The notes beneath the pieces are model-generated. The model was given only the letters and a program-made list of their open reading frames with translations, was not told the origin of the DNA and searched no databases. A program made the translations under genes and the position numbers. Below, piece by piece: positions 1 to 8,431 of a stretch of 27,166 nucleotides of DNA (position 1 is the first letter of the stretch; the number at the start of each line of letters is the position of its first letter). The stretch spans positions 1-27,166 of the forward strand of contig DEQS01000096.1 of assembly GCA_002360555.1 (NCBI GenBank), in the 5' to 3' direction. Source of the DNA: Chloracidobacterium sp. UBA3360 (GTDB lineage Bacteria; Acidobacteriota; Blastocatellia; Pyrinomonadales; Pyrinomonadaceae).

Positions 1-773
1 TCAAAACCTTCGTTATCGATGACATGCACCGCATCGTGGCTCGCAAGTCCCGGCGCCGTCACAAACAGTCGTCCGTCGGGGCCAAACGCCATGTGATAGG
101 CCGCGACAGACGGGTCCATCACGGTAAAGGTCTCGACCTCGGCATAATCGCGAACGCGGTAGATCGTGCCCGAACGGTCACCGACATACATCAGCCCTTC
201 GGCGTCAAAACAAAGCCCCGTCGCGATGCCAAGCCCCGTCGCATAGACAGAACTCGTGCCGTCACGCCCGACCGAATAAACCTCACCCTGAGCGCGATTG
301 GTAACAAACATCTGCCCGTCGCGGTCAAATGCGATGCCGGTCGGATTAAGTATCGCCTCAGGCATCTCGTCTAGATAACCGTCCGCTTCGAGCCGAAAAA
401 GCGTCGCTTCGAGGTGCTGCCCACGCGAACCCGAACGCGTTATGACAAGCGCGTCATCCGACGGATCGATCGCCGGATTTGCGACGATATGCATCCCATC
501 CGTCAGCAGTTTGCCGACGACGATGGGAAACATTTCGCTGCGGGCACCATTGTTTTCAAGGTGGATCTGCGTCCGGCCCTCGCCGTCGCCTTCGGGCACG
601 ATCGCGAGTATCCGGGTGGACGAAGCAGCGACGACACGGCATTGCTCTTCGCCAATAAATACGCCCCAGCCCGAACCGAACCGCGCGTCAAAACCCTCAC
701 ACTCAACAGCGATCTCGCCGCCGGGTATGGCAAATTTTGGTTCGACCCGCGTTATTTTTCCTGCTTGGCCCAT
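1..773 (-). CDS. TIG-domain / NHL-SMP-30-like beta-propeller protein (partial, 3' end missing)
   Basis: An open frame runs on the minus strand from an ATG at 773 to the left window edge without a stop (257 residues visible). Residues about 5-85 look like an IPT/TIG immunoglobulin-like fold (opening ITRVEPKFAIPGGEI). From about residue 140 there are repeated beta-propeller blades with the pattern GIAFDRDGQMFVTN, GLCFDAEGLMYVGD and MAFGPDGRLFVT, typical of NHL/SMP-30/gluconolactonase-like propellers. Going upstream from 773 no ATG, GTG or TTG occurs in frame before the stop at 864-866, which fixes the start. No signal peptide is visible, so it may be cytoplasmic, and no clear Shine-Dalgarno was found. 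The substrate or partner cannot be told. It diverges from pilT. The fold assignment is fairly safe; enzyme activity is unknown. Confidence 0.8.
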   Translation of the reverse strand, partial: MGQAGKITRVEPKFAIPGGEIAVECEGFDARFGSGWGVFIGEEQCRVVAASSTRILAIVPEGDGEGRTQIHLENNGARSEMFPIVVGKLLTDGMHIVANPAIDPSDDALVITRSGSRGQHLEATLFRLEADGYLDEMPEAILNPTGIAFDRDGQMFVTNRAQGEVYSVGRDGTSSVYATGLGIATGLCFDAEGLMYVGDRSGTIYRVRDYAEVETFTVMDPSVAAYHMAFGPDGRLFVTAPGLASHDAVHVIDNEGF

Positions 774-840
774 TTGAAATTTTGATTTTACGCTGTCGCG
801 GCGGCCATGTCGAACCCGCGTTTTCGCGGCAAAAAATTGA

Positions 841-870
841 TTGACCTCGGCGTTTGATACGCGTTAAACT
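841..870 (+). promoter_or_regulatory. putative sigma70-type promoter of pilT
   Basis: TTGACC (841-846) and TAAACT (865-870) are separated by 18 bp, about 70 bp upstream of the pilT start, in the 169-bp divergent region between the TIG-propeller gene and pilT. This is a consensus-based guess only. Confidence 0.35.
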
Positions 871-942
871 TGTTACAGACGGTTTAATCTGTCGGGCCCG
901 CCCGTTTCGGCAATCCATCCCACTGCTTCTCACGTTTTTATT

Positions 943-2097
943 ATGGCGACCAGAATCGACGATCTTTTGCGAATGGCTATGAGCTTCGGAGCATCCGACC
1001 TGCACTTGCGGGCCGGATCGTATCCCGTTATCCGTGTGACGGGCGAGCTAAAGCCTTTGTCGGGCGTCAATCGCCTGTCGCAAGACGAGACGCTTGAAAT
1101 GGCGTTCTCGATGATGTCGAACCGCCAAAAGCAGCATTTCAAAGAGGCTTACGAGGTCGATATCGGCTACGGCGTGTCAGGTTTGGGGCGTTTTCGCGTC
1201 AATATTTTCCAACAGCGCAACTCGATCGGCATCGTCGCCCGCGTTATTTCCGACACGGTCAAATCATTTGCCGAGCTTGGTCTGCCGCCGATCCTCAACA
1301 CCGTCGCCGAAGAACGCCGCGGACTGATCCTCGTTACCGGCACGACCGGTTCGGGTAAATCGACCACGCTTTCGGCGATAGTCGATCACATCAACACGAC
1401 CCGCAATTGTCACATCGTGACGGTCGAAGACCCGATCGAATTTCTTCACAAAGACAAGCAATCTTTCATCACCCAGCGTGAGGTCGATGTCGATACGCGT
1501 TCGTTTGCTGAAGCACTTCGCGGCAGTTTGCGTCAGGACCCTGACGTTATCCTCGTCGGTGAAATGCGTGATCTCGAAACGATCGAAACGGCACTTGTCG
1601 CCGCTGAGACCGGCCATCTAGTGCTCTCGACCTTGCACACGCTTGATGCACCTGAGACGCTAACCCGTATTATTTCAGCATTTCCACCGTATCAGCAAAA
1701 GAGTGTCCGCATCCAACTTGCGGGACTACTCAAGGCCGTCGTCTCGCAGCGACTGATGAAATCCGCCAAAGGCAACAGCCGCATCCCGGCCGTCGAGGTG
1801 CTCATGTCAACACCGCTGATCCGCGACTATATCCTGCACGAAGATAAGACCGCCTCGATCCGCGACGCGATCGCCGCGGGCACGTCGCAGTACGGCATGC
1901 AGACGTTTGACCAATCGCTGTTTTATTTATATTCATCAGGCCTCATCACCCTTGACGAAGCATTGAGAGGCTCGACAAACCCCGACGAATTTCGCCTCCG
2001 CCTCGCCGGTATCCAAAATACAACGGCCAGCACCCGCGAAGAGATGGAAAAATCAAGCGGCGTCGGCACCGTCAGCGATCTGATCACGCGAAACTAG
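943..2097 (+). CDS. pilT: Type IV pilus retraction ATPase PilT
   Basis: Hexameric secretion ATPase that powers pilus retraction and twitching motility at the cytoplasmic side of the inner membrane. At 384 residues it has normal PilT length. The N-terminal PAS-like domain (about 1-100) contains the family opening FGASDLHLRAG. The ATPase core shows Walker A GTTGSGKST (133-141), Asp-box acidic residues near 161-165 (VEDPIEF), Walker B VILVGEMRD (202-210) and a His box GHLVLSTLHT (224-233). The C-terminal region has SIRDAIAAGTSQYGMQTFDQSL-like sequence in the position of the PilT AIRNLI motif. The ATG at 943 lies close to the conserved N-terminus, but a good Shine-Dalgarno is not visible. No other pilus genes lie in the window, so this is an isolated pilT locus. 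It could be one of several PilT paralogues. Confidence 0.95.
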   Translation: MATRIDDLLRMAMSFGASDLHLRAGSYPVIRVTGELKPLSGVNRLSQDETLEMAFSMMSNRQKQHFKEAYEVDIGYGVSGLGRFRVNIFQQRNSIGIVARVISDTVKSFAELGLPPILNTVAEERRGLILVTGTTGSGKSTTLSAIVDHINTTRNCHIVTVEDPIEFLHKDKQSFITQREVDVDTRSFAEALRGSLRQDPDVILVGEMRDLETIETALVAAETGHLVLSTLHTLDAPETLTRIISAFPPYQQKSVRIQLAGLLKAVVSQRLMKSAKGNSRIPAVEVLMSTPLIRDYILHEDKTASIRDAIAAGTSQYGMQTFDQSLFYLYSSGLITLDEALRGSTNPDEFRLRLAGIQNTTASTREEMEKSSGVGTVSDLITRN

Positions 2098-2168
2098 ATC
2101 GGACCCGTGGCCTCTTTCAAAAGATCACGTAAATATCGTTTTATCAAGGTTTTTTCTGCTCTCAAGTC

Positions 2169-2198
2169 TTGACAGCAAAGCACTTTGGCGTGTAAATT
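2169..2198 (+). promoter_or_regulatory. putative rpsA promoter
   Basis: A perfect -35 TTGACA (2169-2174) is followed after 18 bp by TAAATT (2193-2198). Transcription would start near 2205 and give a leader of roughly 160 nt before the rpsA start. This is a consensus match, not proof. Confidence 0.5.
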
Positions 2199-2280
2199 TT
2201 AGTATTACCACTTTGAGCGGACGATAGATAAACCAAGCAAACCATCATTGCCTGACTTTGTATCTGCTTTAGGGATCGCA

Positions 2281-2340
2281 AAACAGACGTGGCAGGTTGC
2301 CTGTTTCGTTTCAATTCAAAGCCGGTAAATTAGTAATTTA
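2281..2340 (+). promoter_or_regulatory. structured rpsA leader (two inverted repeats before the ribosome binding site)
   Basis: Two foldable elements precede the rpsA ribosome-binding site. At 2281-2306, AAACA/TGTTT enclose GGCA/TGCC. At 2326-2340 a perfect AT-only inverted repeat (TAAATTA, G, TAATTTA) ends just before the AAGGA at 2344-2348. The AAGGA is about 17 nt from the ATG, longer than usual. S1 genes are often autoregulated through their leader in other bacteria, so a regulatory role is plausible but inferred. Confidence 0.35.
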
Positions 2341-2365
2341 AGTAAGGAAGATAACACACGCGTAA

Positions 2366-4627
2366 ATGACAAACGAGGTTAACCAGGACGCTGAAGAGTC
2401 GGCAACGACTGAGACAACAGCGGTAGAACAATCAGAATCAACCAGTGCGGCCGTACAGACGGCTGCCGAAACCCCCGAAAGCTCTGCTCCCGAAGCACCA
2501 GCCGCCGAACCGACAGTTGAGGCACCCGCAGCCATCGAGCCACCGGCTCCAGTTGCCGCGCCTGAGCCTGTCAATGCAATTGCAGAACCTGAATCCGAGG
2601 AATTCGACTTTGGAGCGATCCTCGAACAGTTTGAGCAAGAGCAGACCCAGTATCAACAGGGCGATCTGGTCGAGGGTAAAGTCGTGGGCGTCACCGATCG
2701 CGGTGTGCTCGTTGATTTTGGCTACAAATCCGAGGGTTACGTCCCCGTCGAAGAATTTACCGGCCCGGACGGCAAGCTGACCGTCACTGTCGGCGAAGAT
2801 GTCGAGGTTGTCATCCGCAATATCAACTCGGGCGACTCAGCTCCGCAGCTGTCACGCTTTGACGCTCTCGGCCGCAAGGTCTGGGATGAGATTGAGGAGG
2901 CTTTCAATAACGAAAGCCCGATCATGATCAAAGTGATCGACAAGACCAAGGGCGGCCTGCGTGTTGACGTTAAGGGCATCGAGGCATTTCTGCCGGGATC
3001 GCAGATCGATTCGCGTCCTATCCGCAGTCTCGACGCTTACATCGGCCAGGAACTTGAGGCAAAGGTCATCAAATTCAGCCGTCGCCGCAATAACATCGTT
3101 CTTTCGCGTAAGGCCCTGACAGATGTCGAGGTCAACGCACAAAAAGCCGAGACGCTCGCCAACATCGATGTTGGCTACATGGTCGAGGGCGTTATCAAAA
3201 ACCTGACCGAATATGGCGCTTTTGTCGATATCGGTGGTATCGATGGCTTGCTCCATGTGACGGATATGTCGTGGGGACGCATCCATCATCCGGCCGATCA
3301 GTTTAGGGTCAATGACCACATTCAGGTCAAGGTTTTGAAACTCGACCGCGAAAAAGAAAAAGTTTCACTCGGTTACAAACAGCTCCAGCCAGATCCTTGG
3401 TCAACAGTCGTCGAGGTCTATCCGGTCGATACGCAGCTCAAGGGCATCGTCTCGTCCGTTACCGATTACGGCGTATTTGTTGAACTTGAGGCTGGCGTTG
3501 AGGGTCTCGTTCACGTTTCCGAGCTTTCGTGGGCACGCCGCTCGCAGAGCCCGAAACGTATGTTCACCAAGGGACAAGAGGTTGACGTGCAGGTTCTCGG
3601 TGTGGACACCGTCGAAAAACGCATCAGCCTGAGCATGAAGCAGTTTCAGGAAAATCCTTGGGATCTCATCGATATCCGCTACCCGATCGGCACAAAGATC
3701 CGCGGCAAGGTCCGCAATCTTACCGATTTTGGTGCGTTCATTGAGCTCGAAGAGGGCATCGACGGACTCGTCCATGTTTCTGATATCTCGTGGGCCAAAA
3801 AGATCAAGCATCCTAAGGATGTTCTAAAGAAAGACCAGGAAGTCGAAGCGATCGTCACCTCGATCGACAAAAACGGCCAGCGTCTGTCGCTCTCGATGAA
3901 AGACCTCACGCCTAGCGCTTGGGAAGGTTTTGTCGCGACACATCGTCCGGGCGATGTCGTCAAGGGCACGGTTTCACGCTTTACCAACTTTGGCGTTTTC
4001 GTCGAACTTGGCGAAGGGCTCGAAGGCCTTTGTCACATTTCGGAGCTTTCTGATGACCGTGTCGAACGCGCTGAAGATGTTGCGACGCTCGGCCAGGAAA
4101 TGGATTTCAAAATTCTCCGCATCGAAGCAGGCGACCAAAAGATCGGGCTTTCCCATCGTGCCGTCGGCAAGGACGACGAAGTTACGTCGTACACTGCTGA
4201 CACCTCATCGTCGAGTAGTAGCGGTGGTGGCAGTTCGAGAGGATACTCAAGCGAAGCTAAGGGCGGCATGGCCAGCCTTGGCGAGCTTGCAAACCTGAAA
4301 TTCGGCTCGGCCGCTGAGGAACCTCCGGCCGAAGAAACACCGAAAGAAAAGAAAAAGTCGAAAAAAGCCGCAAAGGCCGAAGCTGATGAAGCTGCGGCTG
4401 CGGAGCCTGTCGCCGAAGAAACTCCGGCAGCCGAAACCGAAGAGGCTCCAGTAGCTGAAGCTCCTGCGGAGGAGGCTCCTGTTGCCGAGGAAGCACCTGC
4501 GGCTGAAGAAACAGTCGAAGAAGCTCCTGTCGCTGAGGCAGAAGAAGCGGCTCCTGCGGCTGCGGCAACCGAAGAGCCTGCAACAGACGAGGCAAAGGAT
4601 GAGGCTTCGGACACGACAACGGCTTAA
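2366..4627 (+). CDS. rpsA: 30S ribosomal protein S1 with long acidic N- and C-terminal extensions
   Basis: S1 binds mRNA and helps load it on the 30S subunit. Six S1 (OB-fold) domains are recognisable, beginning near residues 98, 180, 265, 350, 440 and 525. The last four carry the classic pattern of YGAFVDIGGIDGLLHVTD-type strands. At 753 residues it is about 200 longer than E. coli S1. Residues 1-80 are Ala/Glu/Pro-rich and acidic. After domain 6 (about residue 607) come a Ser/Gly linker, a short conserved-looking patch (MASLGELANLKFGS), a Lys-rich stretch and about 90 residues of Ala/Glu/Pro repeats. The ATG at 2366 directly follows an in-frame TAA, so no longer start exists. An HU/IHF gene follows after 61 bp, as ihfB follows rpsA in E. 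coli. The identity is certain; the function of the tails is unknown. Confidence 0.96.
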   Translation: MTNEVNQDAEESATTETTAVEQSESTSAAVQTAAETPESSAPEAPAAEPTVEAPAAIEPPAPVAAPEPVNAIAEPESEEFDFGAILEQFEQEQTQYQQGDLVEGKVVGVTDRGVLVDFGYKSEGYVPVEEFTGPDGKLTVTVGEDVEVVIRNINSGDSAPQLSRFDALGRKVWDEIEEAFNNESPIMIKVIDKTKGGLRVDVKGIEAFLPGSQIDSRPIRSLDAYIGQELEAKVIKFSRRRNNIVLSRKALTDVEVNAQKAETLANIDVGYMVEGVIKNLTEYGAFVDIGGIDGLLHVTDMSWGRIHHPADQFRVNDHIQVKVLKLDREKEKVSLGYKQLQPDPWSTVVEVYPVDTQLKGIVSSVTDYGVFVELEAGVEGLVHVSELSWARRSQSPKRMFTKGQEVDVQVLGVDTVEKRISLSMKQFQENPWDLIDIRYPIGTKIRGKVRNLTDFGAFIELEEGIDGLVHVSDISWAKKIKHPKDVLKKDQEVEAIVTSIDKNGQRLSLSMKDLTPSAWEGFVATHRPGDVVKGTVSRFTNFGVFVELGEGLEGLCHISELSDDRVERAEDVATLGQEMDFKILRIEAGDQKIGLSHRAVGKDDEVTSYTADTSSSSSSGGGSSRGYSSEAKGGMASLGELANLKFGSAAEEPPAEETPKEKKKSKKAAKAEADEAAAAEPVAEETPAAETEEAPVAEAPAEEAPVAEEAPAAEETVEEAPVAEAEEAAPAAAATEEPATDEAKDEASDTTTA

Positions 4628-4688
4628 CGGCCGGCATTAGTTTTTATCAAGGGCAGTACCGGGAATCCATCTCTGGAGAGAGAAAGAA

Positions 4689-4970
4689 ATGACAAAAGCT
4701 GATCTGGTCGAACGAGTCGCGCGTGAGGCCGACATGACCAAAAAAGATGCCGAACAGCTTGTCGAGATCATTTTCGACAGCATAACGGCAACCTTGAATA
4801 AGGGCGAGAAAATCGAGCTTCGCGGGTTTGGCAGCTTTCGTGTTCGCGAACGCAATGCCCGCAAGGGCCGCAATCCTAAAACCGGTGCGGCTGTCGAGAT
4901 CCCGGCAAAACGCGTCGCTTATTTCAAACCCGGCAAAGAGTTGAAAGAACTCATTAACGTCGAAGGTTAA
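4689..4970 (+). CDS. HU/IHF family nucleoid DNA-binding protein
   Basis: A 93-residue histone-like protein that bends DNA as a dimer. It opens MTKADLVERVAREADMT, continues with the helical dimerisation half and the GFGSFRVRERNARKGRNP signature (about residues 47-64), then the beta-arm with Pro at NPKTG and a C-terminal AYFKPGKELKELIN helix. A good ribosome-binding site (GGAGAG, 4675-4680) precedes the ATG. Its position directly after rpsA matches the rpsA-ihfB order known in Proteobacteria and favours an IHF-beta-like assignment, but sequence alone does not separate HU from IHF here. The next gene starts 4 bp downstream. Confidence 0.93.
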   Translation: MTKADLVERVAREADMTKKDAEQLVEIIFDSITATLNKGEKIELRGFGSFRVRERNARKGRNPKTGAAVEIPAKRVAYFKPGKELKELINVEG

Positions 4971-4974
4971 ACCC

Positions 4975-5460
4975 GTGGACGTACTCTGGAGTCCGTGGCG
5001 ATACGATTACATAACCGGCGGCGGTGAACCAAAACCTGCGGGTTGTGTTTTCTGCGAGATACTGAAAACGGAAGCAAGTGATGAGGAAAAATTTATCCTC
5101 AAGCGTGCCGATTTTAATTTTGTCATCCTAAATATTTACCCGTACACGACCGGCCATCTGATGGTGCTCCCCTACGCCCACATCGCCGGGCCTGCAGCCG
5201 CCGACAAACAGACAACCGACGAGATGATGGACCTAGTCAAAACGGCTCAGTCCGCTCTGACCGATGTTTACAGTCCCGACGGTATAAACCTCGGCATGAA
5301 CTTAGGCAAAGCCGCCGGAGCCGGTGTCGCCGATCACTATCACATGCACCTGCTGCCCCGCTGGGTCGGCGACGTCAATTTCATGACCGCCATCGGTCAA
5401 ACGCGCACACTGCCGGAAACTCTGCCGGAAACGTACAAAAAACTAAAAGATAAGTTCTAA
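4975..5460 (+). CDS. HIT family hydrolase / AP4A phosphorylase-like protein
   Basis: A 161-residue histidine-triad protein that probably splits dinucleoside polyphosphates or related nucleotides. The triad HYHMHLL (His121, His123, His125) lies in the context GVADHYHMHLLPRW. The N-terminal LWSPWRYDYI and the Cys24-x2-Cys27 pair (CVFC) are typical of the bacterial AP4A-phosphorylase-like branch of the HIT superfamily, where the cysteines often bind zinc with nearby histidines. The start is a GTG at 4975, 4 bp after the HU/IHF stop and preceded by GAAGG (4962-4966), indicating co-transcription or translational coupling. Substrate preference is inferred from family resemblance. Confidence 0.92.
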   Translation: MDVLWSPWRYDYITGGGEPKPAGCVFCEILKTEASDEEKFILKRADFNFVILNIYPYTTGHLMVLPYAHIAGPAAADKQTTDEMMDLVKTAQSALTDVYSPDGINLGMNLGKAAGAGVADHYHMHLLPRWVGDVNFMTAIGQTRTLPETLPETYKKLKDKF

Positions 5461-5466
5461 GAGTTT

Positions 5467-5543
5467 GCCCACGATACACAGTAAAAACACGAAATGAAAG
5501 AAACTTTTTTCTTTATTTCGTGCCTTTCGTGTATTTCGTGGGC
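5467..5543. repeat. imperfect inverted repeat of the CACGAAA type between convergent genes
   Basis: Left arm 5467-5503 and right arm about 5508-5543 are imperfect reverse complements sharing GCCCACG, ATACAC, CACGAAAT and AAAGAAA blocks. The element fills the space between the HIT gene (plus) and the four-TM gene (minus). Its RNA could fold into a long hairpin with a T-rich centre and may act as a bidirectional terminator. The arm consensus resembles dispersed intergenic repeats common in related genomes; this is from general recollection. Confidence 0.7.
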
Positions 5544-5551
5544 AATAATTC

Positions 5552-5992
5552 TTAAACAGTAGATTCGATCTTTGGCACAACGAGAAACGCCGCGAGCAGA
5601 TTGATAAAGATCAGCCCAGTGCAGACGATCGGCGGCAGAAATGTAAAAAACGCCATCATCGCGAACACCGCTCCGAATACCACGACGTTGATCGCGATGA
5701 TCCCTTTCATCACATTTGGCTCGGTGTGTTTGAAAAGCAGGTAGCCGTTCGTGAGTGCCGCAAACAGGCAAAGAAACGTAAAACAAGAGCTGAGTGCCAG
5801 GAACAGGCTCGAATATGTCGGATGAAATCCGGCACCAAGATCCATCTTGTATGTAGAGATGAGCGTATCCAACTGCCGCTCCGTTTCATTCGCAGGTTCC
5901 GAGTTAACAAAGAGGCTTACTGAATGAATTAATCCCGTCAGCAGTTGAAACAACACCGCCGCCGAAAACCAAAATGTATATCGTTTTAGCAT
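5552..5992 (-). CDS. small four-TM membrane protein of unknown function
   Basis: A 146-residue protein with four hydrophobic segments, near residues 7-28, 62-82, 92-114 and 117-138. The loop between TM1 and TM2 carries NETERQLDTLISTYKMDLGAGF. The sequence reminds me of the uncharacterised LIC_13387-type family, but this is weak recollection. AAGGGAA (6001-6007 on the complementary strand) provides a ribosome-binding site 8-10 nt from the ATG and overlaps the end of the upstream phosphodiesterase gene. It is therefore the last gene of the hflX operon. No catalytic motif is seen and function is unknown. The 3' end abuts the inverted repeat at 5467-5543. Confidence 0.75.
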   Translation of the reverse strand: MLKRYTFWFSAAVLFQLLTGLIHSVSLFVNSEPANETERQLDTLISTYKMDLGAGFHPTYSSLFLALSSCFTFLCLFAALTNGYLLFKHTEPNVMKGIIAINVVVFGAVFAMMAFFTFLPPIVCTGLIFINLLAAFLVVPKIESTV

Positions 5993-6007
5993 AGAAAATT
6001 TTCCCTT

Positions 6008-8431
6008 TTAGATGCTCGGCTCCTGCGAGCGGTCGATAGCTTCGTCTTCGATCTCGCCGCCGGGGCTGACCGGGATATCCGCAGGATTCATATAACGAAG
6101 CCCGCGTTCCTCGCTGTCGTGTTCGCCCGAAACAAATTTGAATTGCCCTGAATTTGGCGGCACATAGCCCGGATAATCGACTCGCGAATGATAGATCGCG
6201 ACGAGCGATTTGATCATTGATTCGCGTATTTGCGTCAGTTCACGCAAGGTCAGGTCGCACTCGCCAAGCTGATCGTCCGCGAGAATTGCGTCGATGATCT
6301 TTGTCACGATAAACCGGATATTCTCAGGATTTGGCTCGGCCAGCGATCTTGCGGCCGCCTCGCACGAATCGGCGATCATCATTATCGCCGCCTCTTTGAA
6401 TTGCGGCTTTGGCCCCGGATAGCGAAAATCGTTTTCCGATATCTCTTCGTCGGGCCGTGCTTGTTCCTGAGCACGTTTCAGAAAATAATGCAGCGTACGC
6501 GTGCCGTGATGCTGCGGAATGAAATCGATGATCCGCTGCGGCAACCCCATCTCGCGGGCGAGCTTGGTGCCGTAAGTGACGTGGCTGATGATGATCTTGG
6601 CGGACTGTGTCGGCTTGAGTTTATCGTGCGGATTTTTCGACAATTGATTCTCGACAAAATGCTCAGGCGCCGCCGTTTTGCCGATGTCGTGATAAAGAGC
6701 TCCGATCCTCGCAAGCAGACCGTTACCGCCGACGACACGACAGGCTTCCTCAGCAAGTTGCCCGACAGCGTGCGAATGTTGATTTGTTCCCGGTGCACGC
6801 AATGCAAGCTGTCCAAGCACCGGCAGATCGGCATTCGATAGCTCAAGCAGCTTTACATCCGTCAATATGCCAAAGAAATTCTCACAGATGGGCAGCAGCA
6901 CAGCCGTGACTGCCGCCGTGATAATTCCGCTTGCTAATCCGCAGGCGATCGCAAGCAATATCGTATTCAAAATAAAAGGCTGTTGCGTGTACGCGATCAG
7001 AGCGATCGCCAGCACGGCACTCGCCCCGCCGATGACGCCGCCCGCGATCGTGACGGTCTGACGGTTACGATAACGGCCGATGCCATAGACCGCGATCGAC
7101 GACGCGATGGCCGCAAAGATCGCAAATTCCAACCCGCGTGGTGCTAGCAGCCCGGCGATCAGCGCGTTGAGCATCCCCGTAAACAAAGCCGTCGGCCGAT
7201 CAGCCAGCAAGGTCATCAGCAAACTGCCCGTCGCAAACGGTATCGCAAACGACCACAGCATCGCGTCGTTCATCGGCGCTTTAGCGTTTTGAAGAGCGGT
7301 AAATTCCGCTAACCGAAACAGAGCCGCCGCGATCGCGGTCTGGGCCAAAACGACAAACCCAAGCAATGCAAATGTCCGGCCCGCCGACAAAGCGAGCCTT
7401 GGCAATATACCGCGATGCTGGACAAATTTCCACGCGACCCAAAACAGCGAAGTTATCAGTAACAGTAAGCCTAAAAATCGATTCAATTGCCGCGAAGACG
7501 AGGTGTAATTACGAACAGCCCCGATCTTTGCCAGCACATCGGCGGTGACAATGCCGCCCTCGTCAACGATCTTTTGCCCGCGTTTGAGCGTGATCGTGCG
7601 GGGTTGAATGTTTTCGGCAGCGGTCGCCCGAGCGGTTTCGGTGGCAACGCTATCGTACGAGATACTCGGCTCGATCAGTATCTCACCCGCTGTGTAAAAA
7701 GCATTAGCCTCTTTTTCCGAAAGGCTCTTGATGGCGGTCAGACGTGTGCGAAATTTGTTTCGTGCGACCGACAGCGACGTCCAGTTGCTCTCCGGCATCG
7801 CAACGGTCGATTGTAGATTTGGTTTTGAGCGGTCGAATACGAAAACTTCGTTCTGAAAATACTGCCGTTCCGAATCGTCGTAGACATAACCCTCCGCCGC
7901 CTCACGAAGTGCCGTCTGCACCGTGTCGAGCTCGTTGCGGCTAAACGTGCGTGCCGCGAGTGTTTTGCCAACCTCGGCACCGCCCGCACCCAGCCAGTGC
8001 GTTTCAGCTTTGGCATCGGAATTTGATTGCTTGGTATTCGCCTCGCCGCCGTGCCGCTGCAGCTTTTCCCAAGATGAGAGAAAACCCTGCACAGCTTGCT
8101 CTGCCTTGTTTGACTCGTAGCGAAAGATCGGCTTGACGGCTTTTCTCGCCTCGTTCTTTAGCCGCTCCGATTCTTCGGGATCTGCAAAATAAACATCCGC
8201 CGGAGACGAGATGCTCTCACTCGCAATGTCGCCCTCTTGGTAAGGCTGCTCCCCTGCCGAACGCCACAGCGGATTGTGAATGAGCAGCGTCGTGAGCAAA
8301 CAAAGCACCGCGAACCCGATCCAAAACTGGTGCTCGGGCGACAGCACGCCAAACGGCCGTGCGATCAAGCCAAACAGCCATTCCCGCCACTCGGTCACGG
8401 GCGATTTCAGATCTCTGATCCTCTTACTCAT
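6008..8431 (-). CDS. PgpH-like 7TM-HD (HDIG) phosphodiesterase
   Basis: Probable membrane phosphodiesterase that degrades cyclic di-AMP. One TM segment (about 36-56) is followed by a large extracytoplasmic 7TMR-HDED-type region (57-315), several further TM segments (about 318-515) and a cytoplasmic HD domain (about 545-715). Metal-binding motifs are visible: HAVG (His554), HDIGK (His581, Asp582), His617, HH at 641-642 and Asp688 in MIADSCEAAAR. FENQ-like FVENQ and YPGPKPQFKEAA are family hallmarks of PgpH/YqfF. At 807 residues it is longer than Listeria PgpH (about 720), with a polar 50-residue tail. It overlaps hflX by 8 bp and so is translationally coupled. The substrate is inferred from the family; no cyclase gene lies in the window. 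Confidence 0.9.
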   Translation of the reverse strand: MSKRIRDLKSPVTEWREWLFGLIARPFGVLSPEHQFWIGFAVLCLLTTLLIHNPLWRSAGEQPYQEGDIASESISSPADVYFADPEESERLKNEARKAVKPIFRYESNKAEQAVQGFLSSWEKLQRHGGEANTKQSNSDAKAETHWLGAGGAEVGKTLAARTFSRNELDTVQTALREAAEGYVYDDSERQYFQNEVFVFDRSKPNLQSTVAMPESNWTSLSVARNKFRTRLTAIKSLSEKEANAFYTAGEILIEPSISYDSVATETARATAAENIQPRTITLKRGQKIVDEGGIVTADVLAKIGAVRNYTSSSRQLNRFLGLLLLITSLFWVAWKFVQHRGILPRLALSAGRTFALLGFVVLAQTAIAAALFRLAEFTALQNAKAPMNDAMLWSFAIPFATGSLLMTLLADRPTALFTGMLNALIAGLLAPRGLEFAIFAAIASSIAVYGIGRYRNRQTVTIAGGVIGGASAVLAIALIAYTQQPFILNTILLAIACGLASGIITAAVTAVLLPICENFFGILTDVKLLELSNADLPVLGQLALRAPGTNQHSHAVGQLAEEACRVVGGNGLLARIGALYHDIGKTAAPEHFVENQLSKNPHDKLKPTQSAKIIISHVTYGTKLAREMGLPQRIIDFIPQHHGTRTLHYFLKRAQEQARPDEEISENDFRYPGPKPQFKEAAIMMIADSCEAAARSLAEPNPENIRFIVTKIIDAILADDQLGECDLTLRELTQIRESMIKSLVAIYHSRVDYPGYVPPNSGQFKFVSGEHDSEERGLRYMNPADIPVSPGGEIEDEAIDRSQEPSI

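Noticed and set aside
24..785. Plus-strand ORFs of 111-123 codons in the first 800 bp
   Set aside because: They are shadows of the minus-strand TIG/propeller gene, whose frame gives recognisable blades.
816..829. Small CCGCG-TTTT-CGCGG hairpin between the propeller gene and pilT
   Set aside because: It has no T run in the right orientation for a terminator and no sign of being a repeat.
4033..4637. Long minus-strand ORFs (126 and 193 codons) opposite the 3' part of rpsA
   Set aside because: They are the complement of Ala/Glu/Pro repeat codons and give Ser/Ala or Pro/Leu low-complexity proteins; rpsA is the real gene.
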